From positions 1 through 51,779 of the IMG/VR virus record IMGVR_UViG_3300025860_001335: DNA of 51,779 nt. One strand, written 5' to 3'. The DNA comes from a virus. Shown in pieces: positions 48,301 through 51,779 of this stretch. Position numbers and translations under genes: made by a program. A model generated the notes under the pieces. The model was given only the letters and a program-made list of their open reading frames with translations. It was not told the DNA's origin and ran no database searches. The number at the start of each line of letters is the position of its first letter. Position 1 is the first letter of the stretch.

Positions 48301-51300
48301 CACTTGTTGCACTTACACCACTTGTACCTGATGTACCATCAACTCCACTCGTTCCTGAAGTACCTGAAGTTGCGCTTAAACCACTTTCACCTGCTACTCC
48401 GTTTGAGCCACTTGTACCCGAAGTACCTGTTGTTCCTGAAGTTGAACTTTTACCACTTGTACCTGCTACTCCACTTTTACCGGAAGTACCTGCTGTACCT
48501 GTTGAACCCGAAGAACCTGATGTACCTGAGGTATTTGATTGACCTGATAAACCTCTTGTACCATTAGTACCTGATGATCCTGAAGTACCTGATGTACCTG
48601 ATGTATTTGATTTACCGCTTGTACCTGCTGTTCCACTTTTACCGGAAGTACCTGCTGTACCTGCTGATCCTGAAGTTGAACTTAAACCTGAGGTTCCTGC
48701 TGTTCCATTTTTACCGGAAGTACCTGAAGTACCCCTTGATCCTGATGTACCTGATGTACCTGATGTACCTGATGTACCACTTAAATTACTTTCACCTGAG
48801 GTTCCTGCTGTTCCATCTGCTCCTGAAGTACCTGAAGTTCCTGAACTTCCTGAAGTTGAACTTAAACCTGAGGTACCTGAAGTTGAACTTTTACCTGAAG
48901 TACCATTTGTACCTGCTGATCCTGAAGTACCTGATTTGCCTGATGTACCTGAAGTGCCATCTTTTCCTGATTTACCTGAAGTACCTGCTGTACCACTTGA
49001 ACCTGCAGTACCACTTAAACCTGATGTGCCTGAAGTTCCATCTACACCTGAAGTTCCTGAGGTTCCTGAAGTTGCACTTAGGCCACTTTCTCCTGCCACT
49101 CCGTTTGAACCACTTGTACCTGAAGTACCTGTTGTTCCTGATGTATTTGATTTACCACTTGTTCCTGCTGTTCCATTTTTACCACTTGTACCTGAAGTAC
49201 CACTTGATCCTGAAGTTGAACTTAAACCTGAGGTTCCTGAAGTTCCACTTTCACCTGATGTACCTGATGTACCTGAAGTACCTGAACTTCCTGAAGTATT
49301 TGATTTACCTGATGTACCAGCAGTACCATCTTTTCCTGATTTACCACTTGTACCTGAAGTACCTGAACTTCCTGAAGTTGAACTTAAACCTGAGGTTCCT
49401 GAAGTTCCACTTTCACCTGATGTACCTGATGTACCTGATGAACCTGATGTTGCACTATTTCCACTTGAACCTTTTGTTCCATTTGTTCCGTCTGTTCCTG
49501 AAGTACCGCTAGTACCGGATGAACCACTTCCTCCACTTTCACCACTTGTACCTGAAGTACCATCTACACCTGAAGTTCCTGAGGTTCCTGAAGTTGCACT
49601 TAGGCCACTTTCTCCTGCTACCCCATTTGAACCTGATGTACCATTTGTTCCTGTTGAACCTGAAGTTCCTGATTTACCACTTGTTCCTGCTGTTCCATTT
49701 TTACCTGAAGTACCATTTGTACCTGCTGATCCTGAAGTTGAACTTTTACCACTTGTTCCTGCTGTGCCGTTTTTACCTGATTTACCTGATGTACCTGAAG
49801 TACCTGCTGAACCTGAAGTACCACTTTTACCACTTAAACCTGACGTACCATTTGTTCCGGTTTCACCTGAAGTACCTGATGTACCTGCTGAACCACTTGT
49901 TGCACTTACACCACTTGTACCTGATGTACCATTTTCGCCTGAAGTACCTGAAGTACCTCTTGAACCTGATGTACCTGATGTACCAGATGTACCTGATGTA
50001 CCACTTAAATTACTTTCACCTGATGTTCCTGCTGTACCATCAGCACCACTTGTACCTGAAGTACCTGATGAACCGCTTGTTGCACTTACACCTGAAGTTC
50101 CTGAGGTGCCATCTACACCTGAAGTTCCTGAAGTTCCTGAAGTTGCACTTAAGCCACTTTCACCTGCTACTCCATTTGAACCTGATGTACCTGAAGTACC
50201 TGTCGAACCTGAAGTTGCACTTTCTCCGCTTGTTCCTGCTGTGCCTGATTCACCTGATGTACCTGAAGTACCTGTCGAACCTGAAGTACCTGATGTACCT
50301 GAAGTATTTGATTTACCTGATAAACCTCTTGTACCATTAGTACCTGAGGAACCTGAAGTACCTGATGTACCTGAAGTATTTGATTTACCTGAAGTTCCGT
50401 TTGTTCCTGTTTTACCTGAAGTACCTGATGTACCTGATGATCCTGAAGTTGCACTTTTTCCTGAAGTTCCGTTTGTTCCATCTGCTCCTGAAGTACCTGA
50501 AGTACCTCCTGATCCTGAAGTTGCACTTAAACCTGAAGTTCCGTTTGTTCCATCTGCTCCTGATGTACCTGATGTACCTGATGAGCCACTTGTACCACTA
50601 ATGCCACTTGTACCTGAAGTTCCATCTACTCCTGAAGTTCCTGAAGTACCTGAAGTTGCACTTAAGCCACTTTCACCTGCTACTCCGTTTGAACCTGAAG
50701 TACCATTAGTACCCGTTGATCCTGATGTTGCACTTTTACCTGATGTACCATTTGTTCCAGTTTCACCTGAAGTACCTGAAGTACCTGATGAACCACTTGT
50801 TTTACTTTCTCCTGATGTTCCTGCAGTACCTGATTCACCTGAAGTACCACTAGTACCTGAAGAACCACTTGTACTACTTTCACCTGATGTTCCTGCTGTT
50901 CCATCTGCTCCTGAAGTACCTGAAGTTCCTGATGAACCTCCAGTTCCGCTTACACCACTTGTACCTGATGTACCATCTACACCTGAAGTTCCTGAAGTAC
51001 CTGAAGTTGCGCTTAAACCGCTTTCCCCTGCTACTCCATTTGAGCCACTTGTACCATTTGTTCCTGTTGAACCGCTTGTTGCACTTAAACCTGATGTACC
51101 ATTTGTTCCTGTTTCACCTGAAGTACCTGAAGTACCTGCTGAACCACTAGTTCCGCTTTTTCCGCTTTTTCCTGAAGTTCCTTTTGTTCCCTCTGCTCCT
51201 GAAGTACCTGATGTACCTGATGAACCTGAAGTTGCACTTAGACCACTTGTTCCTGATGTTCCATCTGCTCCTGAAGTACCACTAGTACCTGATGAGCCAC

Positions 51301-51778
51301 TTTCGCCACTTTCGCCACTTGTACCTGAAGTTCCATCTGCTCCTGAAGTTCCTGAAGTTCCTGAAGTTGCACTTAAGCCACTTTCACCTGCTACCCCATT
51401 TGAACCTGATGTACCTGAAGTACCTGTTGAACCTGAAGTTGCACTTAAACCTGATGTACCTGATGTTCCATCTGCTCCTGAGGTACCGCTTGTTCCTGAA
51501 GATCCTGAAGTTTCGCTTTCTCCTGATGTTCCTGCAGTACCTGATTCACCTGAAGTACCGCTTGTTCCTGTTGAACCTGAAGTTGAACTTAAACCACTTG
51601 TACCATTTGTTCCATCTGCTCCTGAAGTACCTGATGTACCTGATGAACCTCCTGTACCACTTACACCTGAAGTTCCTGAGGTGCCATCTACACCTGAAGT
51701 TCCTGAGGTTCCTGAAGTTGCACTTAGGCCACTTTCTCCTGCTACCCCATTTGAACCACTTGTACCATTTGTTCCTGT
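45329..51778 (-). CDS. Giant collagen-like (Gly-X-Y) tail fibre protein, N-terminus beyond window
   Basis: One frame stays open from the right edge to the stop at 45329, giving 2149 visible residues. A GTG at 49099 is only an internal Val codon (SNGVAGESG), not the start. About 1950 residues are G-X-Y triplets, mostly G-T-S, G-K-S, G-T-A, G-A-D and G-S-T, broken at intervals where Gly is replaced (GKS-NTS, GLS-ATS). Pro is absent from the repeats, and Ser and Thr make up most X/Y positions. Lys is in the X position. The last 197 residues form a globular head (TPLEVWVDDNTSLDYAANIKING ... YFNPEPTWILIS), probably the trimerising tip or receptor end. This is a long flexible collagen-like fibre, with likely O-glycosylation by the adjacent transferases. 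Confidence 0.9.
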   Translation of the reverse strand, partial: TGTNGTSGSNGVAGESGLSATSGTSGTSGVDGTSGTSGVSGTGGSSGTSGTSGADGTNGTSGLSSTSGSTGTSGTSGESGTAGTSGESETSGSSGTSGTSGADGTSGTSGLSATSGSTGTSGTSGSNGVAGESGLSATSGTSGTSGADGTSGTSGESGESGSSGTSGTSGADGTSGTSGLSATSGSSGTSGTSGAEGTKGTSGKSGKSGTSGSAGTSGTSGETGTNGTSGLSATSGSTGTNGTSGSNGVAGESGLSATSGTSGTSGVDGTSGTSGVSGTGGSSGTSGTSGADGTAGTSGESSTSGSSGTSGTSGESGTAGTSGESKTSGSSGTSGTSGETGTNGTSGKSATSGSTGTNGTSGSNGVAGESGLSATSGTSGTSGVDGTSGTSGISGTSGSSGTSGTSGADGTNGTSGLSATSGSGGTSGTSGADGTNGTSGKSATSGSSGTSGTSGKTGTNGTSGKSNTSGTSGTSGSSGTNGTRGLSGKSNTSGTSGTSGSTGTSGTSGESGTAGTSGESATSGSTGTSGTSGSNGVAGESGLSATSGTSGTSGVDGTSGTSGVSATSGSSGTSGTSGADGTAGTSGESNLSGTSGTSGTSGTSGSRGTSGTSGENGTSGTSGVSATSGSAGTSGTSGETGTNGTSGLSGKSGTSGSAGTSGTSGKSGKNGTAGTSGKSSTSGSAGTNGTSGKNGTAGTSGKSGTSGSTGTNGTSGSNGVAGESGLSATSGTSGTSGVDGTSGTSGESGGSGSSGTSGTSGTDGTNGTKGSSGNSATSGSSGTSGTSGESGTSGTSGLSSTSGSSGTSGTSGKSGKDGTAGTSGKSNTSGSSGTSGTSGTSGESGTSGTSGLSSTSGSSGTSGTSGKNGTAGTSGKSNTSGTTGTSGTSGSNGVAGESGLSATSGTSGTSGVDGTSGTSGLSGTAGSSGTAGTSGKSGKDGTSGTSGKSGTSGSAGTNGTSGKSSTSGTSGLSSTSGSSGTSGTSGADGTAGTSGESNLSGTSGTSGTSGTSGSRGTSGTSGKNGTAGTSGLSSTSGSAGTAGTSGKSGTAGTSGKSNTSGTSGTSGSSGTNGTRGLSGQSNTSGTSGSSGSTGTAGTSGKSGVAGTSGKSSTSGTTGTSGTSGSNGVAGESGLSATSGTSGTSGVDGTSGTSGVSATSGSAGTSGTSGKSGADGTAGTSGKSATSGSGGTSGTSGKNGTAGTSGKSNTSGSSGTNGTSGKNGTAGTSGKSNTSGTSGTSGSSGTNGTRGLSGQSNTSGTSGSSGSTGTAGTSGKSGADGTAGTSGVSNTSGSTGTSGKSGADGTAGTSGKSNTSGSGGTSGTSGKSGADGTAGTSGKSNTSGSTGTSGTSGKSGTAGTSGKSNTSGTSGTSGSSGTNGTRGLSGQSNTSGTSGSSGSTGTAGTSGKSGKDGTAGTSGVSNTSGSTGTSGKSGADGTAGTSGKSSTSGSAGTSGKSGADGTAGTSGKSNTSGSSGTSGSSGIDGGSGESGESATSGSSGTSGTSGKNGTAGTSGVSNTSGSSGTNGTSGKNGTAGTSGKSNTSGTSGTSGSSGTNGTRGLSGQSNTSGTSGTSGSSGSTGTAGTSGKSGKDGTAGTSGKSATSGSGGTSGTSGKSGADGTAGTSGKSATSGSGGTSGTSGKNGTAGTSGKSNTSGTSGTSGSSGTNGTRGLSGQSNTSGTSGTSGSSGSTGTAGTSGKSGADGTAGTSGKSNTSGSTGTSGKSGADGTAGTSGVSNTSGSAGTSGKSGADGTAGTSGVSNTSGSAGTSGKSGADGTAGTSGKSNTSGSTGTSGTSGKSGADGTAGTSGKSNTSGSTGTAGTSGKSGADGTAGTSGKSNTSGSAGTSGKSGADGTAGTSGKSATSGSGGTSGTSGKNGTAGTSGTSGSSGTTGSSGVGGAGGVSGGSGTSGTSGKDGTSGSSGTSGTSGTSGTSGKNGTSGTSGINGASGASGTPLEVWVDDNTSLDYAANIKINGANYTQASPFTLNTDFSLGITNPFQIGKNQPDLTNTSAINGTGFIEYLIPGADGFTGEFYTGGGNAGGVTQFELVALNSAGNWDEADADLSSTKNLLGVAYKATGVLVDVILRGMIKSKTFSFTVGAPVYVSRTPGGFTQSLTGFVTGDYVRLVGHSIETNVLYFNPEPTWILIS

Positions 51779-51779
51779 T
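45923..51779 (-). repeat. Long array of 9-bp-based repeats encoding Gly-X-Y
   Basis: The DNA is built of degenerate 9-base units such as GGTACATCA and GGTACTTCA arranged in larger blocks, for example a 72-base unit (GTSGKSGADGTAGTSGVSNTSGSA) repeated in tandem and a longer block with GTNGTRGLSGQSNTSG recurring many times. Third-position differences between copies show both duplication and drift. Such arrays recombine easily, so length may vary between isolates and assembly may collapse copies. Confidence 0.9.

Noticed and set aside
49097-49099. GTG at 49099 as the start of the collagen-like gene
   Set aside because: The same frame continues without a stop to the window edge with identical Gly-X-Y repeats, so this GTG is an internal valine codon.
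46425-51150. Many plus-strand and alternate-frame ORFs rich in Leu/Tyr/Pro-Glu-Val or Gln-Val repeats
   Set aside because: They are shadows of the Gly-X-Y coding repeats in other frames. The minus frame with G-X-Y triplets is open throughout and ends in a normal globular domain.
45923-51779. CRISPR-like or satellite array
   Set aside because: The units are 9-base coding triplet repeats with no unique spacers of constant length, and they translate as collagen-like sequence.
1-51779. tRNA genes
   Set aside because: Intergenic gaps are short, and none showed a cloverleaf-like arrangement with a T-loop GTTCRA signature on reading.

Overview
This window is part of the genome of a large tailed phage of the T4-like myovirus type. 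The host is most likely a member of the Bacteroidetes, probably a flavobacterium. Evidence for the phage: contractile tail sheath, T4 gp19-type tail tube, tape measure, baseplate proteins, gp32-like SSB, UvsX-like recombinase, gp41-like helicase, FEN/RNase H-type nuclease and class Ia ribonucleotide reductase, all on the minus strand in one compact block. Evidence for the host: visibly AT-rich DNA; A-rich leaders with no Shine-Dalgarno boxes; three secreted proteins whose signal peptides end in ...AQ, a Bacteroidetes habit; and promoter-like pairs of the form TTG-N19/20-TATATT, close to the Bacteroidetes housekeeping pattern. No tRNA, CRISPR array or insertion sequence was seen. Terminase, capsid, primase and clamp genes lie outside the window.

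Layout, from the right edge leftward (the direction of transcription). (1) 51779-37691: a giant collagen-like Gly-X-Y fibre, cut by the window edge, then a small structural protein, three glycosyltransferase genes (one with a GT25-like domain, one of the autotransporter O-heptosyltransferase family) and another fibre-like protein. (2) 37638-23683: a coiled-coil protein, sheath, tube, a gp26-like baseplate/chaperone gene overlapping a second frame, tape measure, baseplate proteins and a large baseplate protein ending in a CHAP-like hydrolase domain. (3) 23612-14719: replication and nucleotide genes, namely a minimal family A DNA polymerase, SSB, UvsX, 5'-3' nuclease, DnaB-type helicase, NrdB and NrdA. 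(4) 14682-8839: envelope and lysis genes, namely small membrane proteins, two outer-membrane beta-barrels, a secreted thioredoxin-fold protein without cysteines, a spanin-like protein, endolysin and holin. (5) 8697-1321: accessory metabolism, namely a SET-domain protein, ThyX, a 7-deazaguanine DNA-modification set (QueE, QueD, an aberrant QueC and a DpdA-like transglycosylase), thioredoxin, a nuclease, a hotdog thioesterase and a phosphoribosyltransferase. (6) 1302-1: another late structural protein, truncated.

Two classes of upstream signal fit this organisation. Genes of the replication/metabolism type have TTG-N19/20-TATATT pairs (upstream of polymerase, SSB, nuclease, DpdA and the 8371-8697 gene). 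Structural and lysis genes carry a different conserved block, ATATTTATAA on the coding strand, 9-33 bases before the start codon. Its reverse complement contains the T4 late-promoter octamer TATAAATA. Three strong intrinsic terminators (8792-8818, 14382-14410, 34151-34177) separate units.

The most novel proposal is a self-contained glycosylation system. A proline-free, Ser/Thr-saturated collagen-like fibre is encoded directly upstream of three glycosyltransferases related to enzymes that modify Ser-rich autotransporters and collagens. Other points: a QueC homologue that has lost all four zinc cysteines inside a DNA-modification operon, and a 45-residue protein ending in the same DDLPF tip as the phage SSB.
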